In this document: positions 35,685-44,087 of the stretch, in pieces
Numbering within the stretch: the stretch's first letter is position 1
How the letters are laid out: every line of letters starts with the position of its first letter
Assembly (NCBI GenBank): GCA_050330515.1
Contig: JBHJNU010000037.1
Location: forward strand, 39,672-103,671
Direction: 5' to 3'
Origin: Maribacter_C sp050330515
Lineage (GTDB): Bacteria > Bacteroidota > Bacteroidia > Flavobacteriales > Flavobacteriaceae
Length of the DNA stretch: 64,000 bases
Translations under genes and position numbers: made by a program
Notes under the pieces: model-generated
What the model was told of the DNA's origin: nothing
The model's input: only the letters and a program-made list of their open reading frames with translations
The model's database searches: none

Positions 35685-36824
35685 CTATCGTTTTATGGCA
35701 GAACAACCTGCCATTGTTGTTATTTTTATTGCCTCGGTAGGCGGAAGGCTTTTATTTCTACCTACCACTTCCTGAACCACATTTTTTGTTAGCGCTTCGA
35801 ATGCCGCCTCAATACTGGTTGCCGTTTGCATCGCCGCGGGCCTGCCTACATCGCCCGCTTCGCGTATACTCTGAACTAAGGGAATCTCGCCCAAGAACGG
35901 TACTTTCAGGTCTTCCGCCAAATTACGCGCACCTTCCTTTCCAAAGATATAATACTTGTTGTCGGGAAGCTCTGCCGGTGTAAAATACGCCATATTCTCC
36001 ACAATACCCAGAACCGGAACATTAATGGACTCTTGCTGGAACATTGCCACGCCTTTTTTGGCATCGGCCAGAGCGACCTCTTGCGGGGTACTTACGATCA
36101 CGGCACCCGTTACGGGCATTGCCTGCATAATGCTCAGATGGATGTCTCCCGTACCCGGCGGCAGGTCGATCAGCATGAAATCGAGGTCGCCCCAATGCGC
36201 ATCAAAGATCATTTGGTTCAAGGCCTTAGAGGCCATAGGCCCCCGCCATATAACCGCTTGATTCGGTTGGGTAAAAAACCCTATGGATAGTAGCTTTACA
36301 CCATAACTTTCCACCGGTTTCATTTTTGACTTTCCATTGATGTTTATAGCCAATGGCTTTTCCATCGCCACATCGAACATGATGGGCATTGACGGTCCAT
36401 AAATGTCGGCATCTAACAAGCCTACTTTAAAGCCCATTTTTGCCAACGTAACCGCAAGATTTGCCGTTACCGTCGATTTTCCAACACCCCCTTTACCCGA
36501 AGCAACGGCGATGATATTCGTTATTCCCGGTATGGGTTTCCCCTTTATTTCATTGACCTTCGGTTTGGAAACTGCCGCATCGACCTTGACATTGATCTTT
36601 ATCTTCGCCTTCTCGTAGACCTCTTTATGGATTATCTTTAAAATCTCCACTTCCGTCTTTTTACGCGCCTGAAGGCTCGGGTTATTGATCGTGATGTCGA
36701 TTTCAACCTCATCGCCAAAAACCATGACATTTTTTACGGCACCACTTTCGACCATATTTTGACCTTCACCGGGTACGGTAATGTGCGCTAAGGCGCTCAG
36801 TATATCTTTCTTTTCAATCTTCAT
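35685..36824 (-). CDS. mrp: Mrp/NBP35-type Fe-S carrier ATPase (ApbC)
   Basis: 379 residues. An N-terminal DUF59/MIP18-like domain (about 1-90) is joined to a P-loop ATPase with deviant Walker A SGKGGVGKST and LLDADIYGPSMP. It moves [4Fe-4S] clusters to target enzymes. It is first in the Mrp-NifU pair and preceded by a -7 element. The C-terminus carries a lone Cys in MAGCSAIKR. Confidence 0.93.
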   Translation of the reverse strand: MKIEKKDILSALAHITVPGEGQNMVESGAVKNVMVFGDEVEIDITINNPSLQARKKTEVEILKIIHKEVYEKAKIKINVKVDAAVSKPKVNEIKGKPIPGITNIIAVASGKGGVGKSTVTANLAVTLAKMGFKVGLLDADIYGPSMPIMFDVAMEKPLAININGKSKMKPVESYGVKLLSIGFFTQPNQAVIWRGPMASKALNQMIFDAHWGDLDFMLIDLPPGTGDIHLSIMQAMPVTGAVIVSTPQEVALADAKKGVAMFQQESINVPVLGIVENMAYFTPAELPDNKYYIFGKEGARNLAEDLKVPFLGEIPLVQSIREAGDVGRPAAMQTATSIEAAFEALTKNVVQEVVGRNKSLPPTEAIKITTMAGCSAIKR

Positions 36825-36846
36825 TATGTAAACTCATTCTAAACAA

Positions 36847-36854
36847 CAAAGATA
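36847..36854 (-). promoter_or_regulatory. -7 promoter element (TATCTTTG)
   Basis: Minus-strand match to TAnnTTTG, 23 bases before the mrp ATG. Confidence 0.5.
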
Positions 36855-36977
36855 TACCATAAGCGCAAGAAACTAAAGTGTTTATCTTGAAATAAAGATG
36901 TAAACCGTACTATTACGGCATAAATTAATTTCTACCAGTTTCTTTAAAAAAAGTTTTCGGCAGTACATGGTCAAAAA

Positions 36978-37313
36978 CTACCTTAATTCTTTAAAGGGGT
37001 CCCAAAAATGTTCTTCCAAATCTTGAATTTGATTGTTGACCACTTTGATGCCCTCACTTTCTAACAATTGTTGCATCAGGTTTGTGCCCTCAAAATGAAA
37101 TTTACCAGTTAGTAAGCCGGTTTTATTTACCACGCGATGCGCGGGAATGTTCTCCATACCATGCGAACCGTTCATGGCCCAACCCACCATTCTTGCACTG
37201 CGTGCCGCCCCTAAGTACTTGGCAATGGCACCATAGGAAGTAACCCTGCCATAGGGTATCAGCTCGGCAACTTCGTATACTTTTTTAAAAAAATTCTTGT
37301 TTTCGGGTTTCAC
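36978..37313 (-). CDS. Alkyltransferase-like (ATL) protein
   Basis: 111 residues, only the DNA-binding domain of O6-alkylguanine-DNA alkyltransferase. The helix-turn-helix region GRVTSYGAIAKYLGAARSARMVG is intact, but the active-site PCHRV reads PAHRVV, with Ala58 in place of the accepting cysteine. ATL proteins bind O6-alkylguanine, flip it out and hand the lesion to nucleotide excision repair. It cannot dealkylate by itself. Confidence 0.9.
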   Translation of the reverse strand: MKPENKNFFKKVYEVAELIPYGRVTSYGAIAKYLGAARSARMVGWAMNGSHGMENIPAHRVVNKTGLLTGKFHFEGTNLMQQLLESEGIKVVNNQIQDLEEHFWDPFKELR

Positions 37314-37367
37314 TACAAAAATTCAATTTAGCATTTTGACTTCAGCATAATCGGTTGAATAAACAAA

Positions 37368-37994
37368 TCAAGAAAAGAGCCTGAACAGCGTTATCAGAAA
37401 CAATACAACCATCAATGCGCTGAGAATATAATTCGCGTTTTTCGAAAAGCGGTTCGTCTTAGTCTCCAATTTGTTAAAATAGAAGACATAAAGATATAGT
37501 ACTGAAAAGGTGCCAAGACCTGCTGCCAAGACAAAGATTATGCTATCGGTAACCTGGAATTTTATCCAACCAGATGCTTTCCACATGGCGTTCAGACCGC
37601 TGTAGTAGGGTATGGTCAAAAGGTTGACGGCGGCCAGAAAAAATCCCTTGAAAAAACTGTTTCGTTTGCTATCGCCAGCTTTCTTGAGGGGTTCTTCTTT
37701 GTTCCGCTTCGCCTTTACCAAGAAGTACACGGCAAAAAAGGAAAATACCACTAAAGCTATCTCTAGCAGCATATGGATTACCTGTGGATTTTTATGTAAA
37801 TATTTGGAAATCAGAACGGCAATATAGGCCTGGATCATGATCATGCTAGACACCCCTAAACTAAAGATGACTCCGTTCAACTTTCCTTTTTTAACGCTTG
37901 TCTTGGCCGCGTTCATATTCAGCAAACCCGGTGGCACAGTGGCCATAGAGGCAGCTGAAAAGGTCGCAAAAAAAAGAATAAGTAGGTGTAGCAT
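37368..37994 (-). CDS. LysE-family transporter
   Basis: 208 residues with five or six membrane helices. The first helix region contains PPGLLNMNAAKTSVKKGK, typical of the LysE/RhtB exporter fold in Bacteroidota. A lysine-rich loop (about 105-120) lies in the middle. It is presumed to export amino acids or small metabolites; the substrate is unknown. It lies three bases after trmB on the same strand. Confidence 0.85.
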   Translation of the reverse strand: MLHLLILFFATFSAASMATVPPGLLNMNAAKTSVKKGKLNGVIFSLGVSSMIMIQAYIAVLISKYLHKNPQVIHMLLEIALVVFSFFAVYFLVKAKRNKEEPLKKAGDSKRNSFFKGFFLAAVNLLTIPYYSGLNAMWKASGWIKFQVTDSIIFVLAAGLGTFSVLYLYVFYFNKLETKTNRFSKNANYILSALMVVLFLITLFRLFS

Positions 37995-37997
37995 GAG

Positions 37998-38666
37998 TTA
38001 ATCTACCTTGAATTGAACATAGGTAATTGGTTTGCCCTTAACAAGGTACTGCTTTTCGTAGAACGTTTGAATTTTTAACACTTCTTGCGGACTACCCTCG
38101 TTTTTGTAAACATCATGGTTGGCATACACAATATCTAAACCAAGGCCATGCAATAGTCCTAAGGTATATCCGTGCATGAATTCGCTATCGGTCTTCAAGT
38201 TTACCATGCCCCCGGGCACCAAAATCTTCTTGTACTTTGAAAGGAATTCTTTGTTGGTCAAACGGTGCTTGGTGCGCTTGAACTTGATCTGAGGATCAGG
38301 AAACGTGATCCAGATCTCTGCTATCTCGTTCACGTCGAAAAGTTCATCGATAAGTTCGATCTGGGTGCGTAAGAAGGCGACATTGGTCAGCCCTTCTTCT
38401 ATGGCTGTCTTAGCACCTCTCCAAAAGCGTGCGCCCTTAATATCGATACCGATATAATTTTTATCGGCATTTAATTTTGCCAGCCCAATGGTATATTCAC
38501 CCTTACCACAACCGAGTTCCAATACGATAGGATTACTATTTTTAAAATGTGATTTCCAATCTCCCTTTAAGCCGAAACCAGACTTGATATCATCCCTTTG
38601 GGGTTGAATTACGTTTGCGAACGTTTCGTTTTCCTTAAATCGCTTGAGTTTATTTTTACTTCCCAT
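37998..38666 (-). CDS. trmB: tRNA (guanine-N7-)-methyltransferase
   Basis: 222 residues from the ATG at 38666; the in-frame upstream codon at 38675 is TTG. It is a SAM-dependent Rossmann enzyme with VLELGCGKGEYTIGLA, and the TrmB signature WITFPDPQIKFKRTKHRL. It methylates G46 of tRNAs. It lies in a run with the sensor kinase upstream and LysE downstream. Confidence 0.94.
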   Translation of the reverse strand: MGSKNKLKRFKENETFANVIQPQRDDIKSGFGLKGDWKSHFKNSNPIVLELGCGKGEYTIGLAKLNADKNYIGIDIKGARFWRGAKTAIEEGLTNVAFLRTQIELIDELFDVNEIAEIWITFPDPQIKFKRTKHRLTNKEFLSKYKKILVPGGMVNLKTDSEFMHGYTLGLLHGLGLDIVYANHDVYKNEGSPQEVLKIQTFYEKQYLVKGKPITYVQFKVD

Positions 38667-38704
38667 AGCAGCCAAATTTAAAATCGCGGCAAAGCTAAGT
38701 AAAA

Positions 38705-39784
38705 CTATTTTGAGCCTACCGCCATTTCGGCAACCTTGTTAACGGAGGCTTTTTCGAGGGTAAAGGAAAATTCAGAACCAACACCCACCACACTTTCAAC
38801 GTAGATACGTTCTTGGTGCGCCTCTATAATGTGTTTCACTATGGCCAACCCTAACCCTGAACCCCCTTCTGCCCGACTACCACTTTTATCAACCCGATAA
38901 AAGCGCTCGAAAAGTCTCGGAATATGTTGCTTGGGAATGCCCTCACCGTTATCGGTAACCCTTATGATAACCTTGTTCTTTATCAGGTTTTCAACACTTA
39001 CCTCGGTTGTACCGTTCTCGTAGCCGTACTTGATAGAATTAACAAGCAGATTGGTAATTACCTGCTGAATTTTCTCGCGATCTGCCCGAACCGGCACGGG
39101 ATTAACATAATCCATGTCAAAAATTAAGGAGATCTTCTTTTTTGCGGCCTTCATCTCCAAAAGCTCAAATTGCCCTTTTAGCAATTCTATGATGTCGAAT
39201 TCTTCCCATTTTACATTAAGTTCACCGGCCTCAAACTTGGTAATGAGATCTAGGTCCTTTACGATATAAATTAATCGATCTACCGCTTTATTGGCGCGTT
39301 GCAGGTATTTTTTACGTACCGTCTTATCTTCGATGGCACCGTCTAAAAGAGTTTCAATATAGCCCTGTACGGTAAATAAAGGTGTTTTAAGTTCGTGCGA
39401 CACATTACCTAAAAAGTCTTTACGGTATTCTTCGCGTATTTTCAAGGTATCTATCTCTATCTTTTTGTCCCTAGCGAAGTTTTCAATTTCCTGGGTCAAG
39501 GTACTCATATCGGTGGTAATAGTACGTGAACTCAAGGTGCTCGATTCTAAAAGCGAAACATCGTCATAAATTTTCTTGATCCTTCGGTAAATGAACTTTT
39601 CAATGCGCGATTGCACCGTCAAAAAAGAGATGCCAAAGGCTGAAAAGACAAAAATGACCAAGAAAAGCCAATCTTCCAAACCTTTGACCCACATGAAGAG
39701 AGCCAACACTAACAAGAGCGATACAGCGATGTAAAGGGCCGTGCGAAAGGCAAATTTATAGGATCTCTTTAAGCGGATGGCCAT
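38705..39784 (-). CDS. PhoR-like sensor histidine kinase
   Basis: 359 residues. Two membrane helices (about 12-33 and 38-57) are separated by only a few periplasmic residues. The dimerisation helix has His130 in LGNVSHELKTPLF, and the ATPase domain shows N-box LLVNSIKYG, DNGEGI and GSGLGLAIV. The tiny periplasmic loop suggests sensing through the membrane or a partner, as in PhoR. It lies 23 bases after the response regulator gene. Confidence 0.93.
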   Translation of the reverse strand: MAIRLKRSYKFAFRTALYIAVSLLLVLALFMWVKGLEDWLFLVIFVFSAFGISFLTVQSRIEKFIYRRIKKIYDDVSLLESSTLSSRTITTDMSTLTQEIENFARDKKIEIDTLKIREEYRKDFLGNVSHELKTPLFTVQGYIETLLDGAIEDKTVRKKYLQRANKAVDRLIYIVKDLDLITKFEAGELNVKWEEFDIIELLKGQFELLEMKAAKKKISLIFDMDYVNPVPVRADREKIQQVITNLLVNSIKYGYENGTTEVSVENLIKNKVIIRVTDNGEGIPKQHIPRLFERFYRVDKSGSRAEGGSGLGLAIVKHIIEAHQERIYVESVVGVGSEFSFTLEKASVNKVAEMAVGSK

Positions 39785-39807
39785 TGTGCCGGTTTATAAA
39801 TTGAGTA

Positions 39808-40494
39808 CTAAAGTACAAACTTATAGCCAACGCCTTTAATGGTTTTAAAATGATCTTCGCCGATTTTTTCCCTTAGTTTTCGAATATGCACATCGATAGT
39901 TCTTCCCCCAACAACAACTTCGTTGCCCCAAACACGATCTAAAATTACCTCTCGTTTGAAAACCTTATCGGGTTTTGAGGTTAAAAGTGATAAAAGTTCA
40001 AATTCCTTTCTTGGCAATACAAGCTCATTGCCGTTGCTAATGACCTTATATTCTTCCCTATTTATAATAATATCCCCAACGGTCACAATGTCATCGGGCA
40101 CAGTCTCTTCCTCTTTCAAGCGACGCAATAAACCTTTAACCTTACTAACGAAAACCTTAGGCTTTATAGGTTTTGTAATATAATCGTCAGCACCTGCATC
40201 AAAACCGGCCACTTGCGAGTAGTCTTCACCCCTTGCTGTTAGAAAAGTAATGATGGTATTTTCCAACCCTGGGGTGCTTCTTATGATCTCGCATGCCTCT
40301 ATACCATCCATTTCGGGCATCATCACGTCCAGAACAATCAAGTGCGGATGTTTCTTCTTGGCCTTTGCTACGCCCTCTACCCCGTTATTGGCAGTAAACA
40401 CCTGATATCCCTCGGCCAAAAGGTTGTAGCTCAAAATCTCTAAGATGTCAGGTTCATCATCGACTAAGAGAATTCTAATATCCTTTTTTTTCAT
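39808..40494 (-). CDS. PhoB/OmpR-type response regulator
   Basis: 228 residues from the ATG at 40494. A longer in-frame start at 40590 would add a 32-residue tail outside the receiver fold. The receiver domain has DDE near residue 12, Asp56 in IVLDVMMP and Lys in ITKPIKP. The C-terminal winged helix shows PRKEFELLSLL and VVGGRTIDVHIRKLREK. It is the partner of the downstream kinase. A TACATTTG element 25 bases before this ATG supports the start. Confidence 0.94.
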   Translation of the reverse strand: MKKKDIRILLVDDEPDILEILSYNLLAEGYQVFTANNGVEGVAKAKKKHPHLIVLDVMMPEMDGIEACEIIRSTPGLENTIITFLTARGEDYSQVAGFDAGADDYITKPIKPKVFVSKVKGLLRRLKEEETVPDDIVTVGDIIINREEYKVISNGNELVLPRKEFELLSLLTSKPDKVFKREVILDRVWGNEVVVGGRTIDVHIRKLREKIGEDHFKTIKGVGYKFVL

Positions 40495-40518
40495 TCCGTT
40501 TTTAGGTTGATGAGATTC

Positions 40519-40526
40519 CAAATGTA
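40519..40526 (-). promoter_or_regulatory. -7 promoter element (TACATTTG)
   Basis: Minus-strand TAnnTTTG match 25 bases before the response regulator ATG, inside the region that a longer start would have coded. Confidence 0.45.
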
Positions 40527-40688
40527 AAGATAAAAGCCCAACGATATCCGCTCTTAACGTTGATTTAATGTCGTAACTATTTGATAACATTCATTTTTAC
40601 TGAACCATTAGTGCCTGGCGCGAATTTTCCCCTATCTCATGATGATTCTTGCAATTCGTCGATTTTTTGCCGTGATACTTAGATCGTT

Positions 40689-40721
40689 TTGACTTAAGAA
40701 CACCAATAATCGCTATATTTG
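40689..40721 (+). promoter_or_regulatory. Complete Bacteroidota promoter (TTG - 22 bases - TATATTTG)
   Basis: TTG at 40689-40691 and TATATTTG at 40714-40721 match the -33/-7 consensus with accepted spacing. It lies 27 bases before the small sorting-domain gene at 40749. Confidence 0.65.
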
Positions 40722-40748
40722 TGGTATATCTTTTGCTGATATCGCCGT

Positions 40749-41057
40749 ATGAAGCACCTCTACATTTTACTTTTCTTTTTATTCGTTTCTGTTAGCTATG
40801 GTCAAGATGCCAAAGCGAACGGTGATATTGAAGGGTTCAAACTCTACCCGAATCCGGTCACCAATGGAAAAGTCTACATTTCAACAAAGGAAGATGCCCC
40901 TAAAAAAATACTAATATTCGATGTACTCGGAACAAAAGTACTGGAGACTACCCTAGTGGGCCAAGAATTGAATATATCGGAACTTGATGCGGGTGTTTAT
41001 GTGCTCCGCGTTTTTGAAAAAGACAGGTTGGCTACCAGAAAATTAATCGTTAAGTAG
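40749..41057 (+). CDS. Tiny secreted protein made of a type IX secretion sorting domain (copy 1)
   Basis: 102 residues: signal peptide (to about 19), a linker of about 10 residues, then directly a type A C-terminal sorting domain. FKLYPNPVTNGKVYI, ILIFDVLGTKVLE and LDAGVYVLRVFEKDRLATRKLIVK are hallmarks of T9SS cargo tails. Normally this domain follows a large effector, but here nothing else is present. It may be a surface adaptor, a decoy or a remnant. A good promoter precedes it and a paralogue follows. Confidence 0.88.
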   Translation: MKHLYILLFFLFVSVSYGQDAKANGDIEGFKLYPNPVTNGKVYISTKEDAPKKILIFDVLGTKVLETTLVGQELNISELDAGVYVLRVFEKDRLATRKLIVK

Positions 41058-41261
41058 CGACAAACCTTTAGCATAACTAGTTAGTTATCAATACAAACTA
41101 TTTTTTCCTAATCGTTTTCATTTGGTTTTTATTATGCCAAGGGTTGGTTTGAAACATTCTGTAAACTGCCAAAATAATCGACCAATTACACTCGAAAATT
41201 TTATTCACATACAATTTATCGAATTTCGCAACATTCGTAAGGCGTAGGCATTGCCTTTCAC

Positions 41262-41269
41262 TATCTTTG
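41262..41269 (+). promoter_or_regulatory. -7 promoter element (TATCTTTG)
   Basis: Match to TAnnTTTG 27 bases before the second sorting-domain gene. Confidence 0.5.
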
Positions 41270-41295
41270 TGGTGTTGATCCCAAATCAATAACCT

Positions 41296-41619
41296 ATGAA
41301 AAAAAGCTACTTGGTATTGTTGTTGCTTTTTGCGTTTTCATCCTACGGTCAGGATAATGCAGTTATCAATACCCTTAATTCAAAAGAAAAATCATCTTTT
41401 CAACTCTATCCGAATCCCGCTGTCGATGATGTAGTATATATCACTACCGCAAGCAATGGCATGAAGAACATTGTTATCTATGATGTTTTCGGTGAAGTTG
41501 TACTTACTGATCGTATCAGTTCTAAAAATCTCAACATTTCAAAACTAGTCGCCGGTGTTTACGTGCTTCAGGTTACCGAAGGAGATGACACCATGACCAG
41601 AAAACTTGTAGTTAAATAA
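41296..41619 (+). CDS. Tiny secreted protein made of a type IX secretion sorting domain (copy 2)
   Basis: 107 residues with a signal peptide (to about 18) and a short linker, then FQLYPNPAVDDVVYI, IVIYDVFGEVVL and LVAGVYVLQVTEGDDTMTRKLVVK. It is a clear paralogue of the protein at 40749-41057, with its own -7 element at a similar distance. As in copy 1 there is no effector domain. The two genes are separated by about 240 bases with no other supported gene. Confidence 0.88.
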   Translation: MKKSYLVLLLLFAFSSYGQDNAVINTLNSKEKSSFQLYPNPAVDDVVYITTASNGMKNIVIYDVFGEVVLTDRISSKNLNISKLVAGVYVLQVTEGDDTMTRKLVVK

Positions 41620-41680
41620 GCGAGTACAAGTAGATTTTCTTCCAGCTGCGTTTTTTATTTCATGGCTTGCATTCGATGTG

Positions 41681-41688
41681 TATTTTTG
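41681..41688 (+). promoter_or_regulatory. -7 promoter element (TATTTTTG)
   Basis: Match to TAnnTTTG 17 bases before the ATG at 41706. It lies downstream of the longer possible start at 41667 and so argues against it. Confidence 0.5.
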
Positions 41689-41705
41689 TGGAACGATTCA
41701 CAGCG

Positions 41706-42683
41706 ATGCAAACCCCATCTATATTCGACATTACCAAAGATCAAGATTTCGATGCCAAAGCTTTGGATGTCTTTCGTTTTCAATATCGCAACAATGTAGT
41801 TTACAAAGAATTCTGTTCGCATTTAGGAAAGAACGAAGACAACACCATCAAGGTCACCGATATTCCGTTTTTACCCATTGAGTTCTTCAAGTTGAAAGAA
41901 GTAATCACAGGTAATGCCGCATCGGAGCTTACCTTTACCAGCAGTGGAACCACTGGAGGCCAGACCAGTAGGCACTTTGTTGTCGATAAGAAGATGTACG
42001 AAAAAAGTTATCGCACGGCTTTCGAAATGTTTTACGGTACTATCAATGACTACTGTATTTTAGCTCTTTTACCCTCTTACCTCGAACGGGAAGGTTCGTC
42101 ATTGATCTATATGGTGGCCGACCTCATCACGAATAGCCAACATGTTGATAGTGGGTTTTATTTGGACGATTTTGCGAAGCTGCACCAAAAATTAGTCGAA
42201 CTCGACAAAAAAGGAACCAAGACCCTACTTATAGGCGTGTCTTTTGCTTTGTTAGATTTTGTTGAAACGCATCGCCTAAAACTCAAGAATTGTATTGTTA
42301 TGGAAACTGGCGGAATGAAGGGTAGAAGAAAGGAATTGATCCGTAGCGAACTGCATCAAACACTGATCGATGGATTCGGTGTTGCAAAAATACATTCGGA
42401 ATATGGCATGACAGAACTACTTTCGCAAGCTTATTCAAATGGAAATGGCCTATTCAGAACCCCACCCTGGATGAAAGTCTTGACCCGTGATACCGAAGAT
42501 CCTTTAACTATTCAACCAACAGGAAAAACCGGTGGTCTGAACATTATTGATTTGGCGAATGTAAACTCTTGTTCTTTTATCGCCACCCAAGATCTTGGAA
42601 AAATTAATGCTGACGGAAGTTTTGAGATTCTAGGTCGTTTCGATAATTCTGATATTCGGGGGTGTAATTTGATGGTGTTGTGA
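41706..42683 (+). CDS. LuxE-like acyl-protein synthetase/acyltransferase
   Basis: 325 residues from the ATG at 41706. It shows the adenylate-forming P-loop-like segment LTFTSSGTTGGQTSRHF, MVADLITNSQHVDSGFYL and EYGMTELLSQAY. These match the LuxE (PF04443) family related to acyl-adenylate enzymes, but there is no reductase partner (LuxC) nearby. In Bacteroidota such genes occur singly, and the substrate may be a fatty acid or another carboxylate. It converges with tyrS, the stops being four bases apart. Confidence 0.85.
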   Translation: MQTPSIFDITKDQDFDAKALDVFRFQYRNNVVYKEFCSHLGKNEDNTIKVTDIPFLPIEFFKLKEVITGNAASELTFTSSGTTGGQTSRHFVVDKKMYEKSYRTAFEMFYGTINDYCILALLPSYLEREGSSLIYMVADLITNSQHVDSGFYLDDFAKLHQKLVELDKKGTKTLLIGVSFALLDFVETHRLKLKNCIVMETGGMKGRRKELIRSELHQTLIDGFGVAKIHSEYGMTELLSQAYSNGNGLFRTPPWMKVLTRDTEDPLTIQPTGKTGGLNIIDLANVNSCSFIATQDLGKINADGSFEILGRFDNSDIRGCNLMVL

Positions 42684-42687
42684 AAAA

Positions 42688-43983
42688 TCAAGATACTACC
42701 AACACAAAGTAATTTCTTCTTCCCTTCTGTAAAAGCACGAATTTATTGTTTATCAAATCGGAGGAAGTAATGATATAATCCTCATTGACCTTTTCTTTAT
42801 TAACCGATATCGAATTTTGTTTCAATTCTCGCCTAGCCTCACTATTGGAAGCCAGAAAGCCTGTTTTATCGGCCAATGCCCCGATCATGTCCAACCCTGT
42901 TTCGATCAAAGATCTGGCGACTTCGGCCTGGGGTACACCGTCAAAAACATCCAAGAAAGTTTTTTCATCCAACTTTTTCAGATCTTCGGAAGTTGAATTT
43001 CCAAAAAGTATATTACTCGCCGCAATGGCATTATGAAGATCTTCTTGAGAATGTACCATGATCGTAATTTCTTCCGCCAGCTTCTTTTGAAGAAGTCTTA
43101 AGTGCGGTGCCTCAAGATGTTGCACAACAAGTTTTTCTATTTCGTCTTTAGAAAGGAACGTGAATATTTTTATATACTTTTCGGCATCTTCATCGGAAGT
43201 ATTCAACCAATATTGATAGAATTTATAGGGCGAAGTTCGCGCGGCATCCAACCATACGTTGCCACCTTCGGTCTTTCCGAATTTGGTACCGTCAGCTTTG
43301 GTAATCAACGGGCAGGTAAGGGCGAAACCCTTACCGCCACCTATTCTTCGTATGAGTTCGGTACCCGTGGTAATGTTGCCCCACTGATCACTGCCCCCCA
43401 TTTGCAAGGTGCAATTGTATTTTTGAAAGAGGTAAAGAAAATCATAGCCCTGTACCAATTGATAGGTGAACTCGGTGAACGACATGCCCTCTTTGGCCTC
43501 TGCCGTCAAACGTTTCTTCACCGAATCTTTGGCCATCATATAGTTTACGGTAATGTGCTTGCCCACATCGCGAATGAAGTCTAAAAACGAGAAATCCTTC
43601 ATCCAATCGTAGTTGTTCACCAAAATTGCGGCATTGTCGGCATTACTTTTAAAATCTAGAAATCGAGATAACTGTTCTTTCAATGCCTGCTGATTATGGC
43701 GAAGGGTAGTTTCATCGAGCAGGTTTCTTTCGGCTGATTTTCCCGAAGGATCACCGATCATACCTGTTGCCCCTCCGATCAAGGCAAAAGGTTTGTGGCC
43801 TGCCAATTGAAAATGCCGTAACATCATTACGCTCACCAAATGACCTATGTGCAAAGAGTCGGCCGTAGGATCGATACCCACATACGCAGCTTGCATACCG
43901 CTCGATAAATGTTCGGCCGTGCCGGGCATTGCATCGTGCAACATGCCACGCCATTTTAGTTCTTCTACAAAATTCGAGGCCAT
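42688..43983 (-). CDS. tyrS: Tyrosyl-tRNA synthetase
   Basis: 431 residues, class I synthetase with HIGH at 45-48 (DSLHIGHLV), the KMSKS equivalent KFGKT, GSDQWGNIT for tyrosine binding and a C-terminal S4-like RNA-binding domain (about 360-431, VNEDYIITSSDLINNKFVLLQKG). Charges tRNA-Tyr. It has its own -7 element. Length is normal for the family. Confidence 0.96.
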   Translation of the reverse strand: MASNFVEELKWRGMLHDAMPGTAEHLSSGMQAAYVGIDPTADSLHIGHLVSVMMLRHFQLAGHKPFALIGGATGMIGDPSGKSAERNLLDETTLRHNQQALKEQLSRFLDFKSNADNAAILVNNYDWMKDFSFLDFIRDVGKHITVNYMMAKDSVKKRLTAEAKEGMSFTEFTYQLVQGYDFLYLFQKYNCTLQMGGSDQWGNITTGTELIRRIGGGKGFALTCPLITKADGTKFGKTEGGNVWLDAARTSPYKFYQYWLNTSDEDAEKYIKIFTFLSKDEIEKLVVQHLEAPHLRLLQKKLAEEITIMVHSQEDLHNAIAASNILFGNSTSEDLKKLDEKTFLDVFDGVPQAEVARSLIETGLDMIGALADKTGFLASNSEARRELKQNSISVNKEKVNEDYIITSSDLINNKFVLLQKGRRNYFVLVVS

Positions 43984-44008
43984 TCTTCTTGATTTTCTGA
44001 GTTCGCTG

Positions 44009-44016
44009 CAAATATA
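44009..44016 (-). promoter_or_regulatory. -7 promoter element (TATATTTG)
   Basis: Minus-strand TAnnTTTG match 26 bases before the tyrS ATG. Confidence 0.55.
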
Positions 44017-44075
44017 AAAGGAATTGGAACTCTTTTACCCGCAATGCGGCGGGAATTTATCCCGGCGGATTTCGC

Positions 44076-44083
44076 TAACTTTG
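44076..44083 (+). promoter_or_regulatory. -7 promoter element (TAACTTTG) with near-leaderless start
   Basis: TAACTTTG ends only 4 bases before the ATG at 44088, so the mRNA would begin at or after the ATG if the usual distance holds. A small palindrome (CGGGAATTTATCCCG, about 44050-44065) lies just upstream and could be an operator. Confidence 0.5.
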
Positions 44084-44087
44084 ACCC

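Noticed and set aside
39808..40590. Longer response regulator starting at 40590
   Set aside because: The extra 32 residues lie outside the receiver domain and a -7 element lies within them, so ATG at 40494 is preferred.
41098..41289. Minus-strand 63-residue frame between the two sorting-domain genes
   Set aside because: Low-complexity, no recognisable motif, and it covers the promoter of the second sorting-domain gene.
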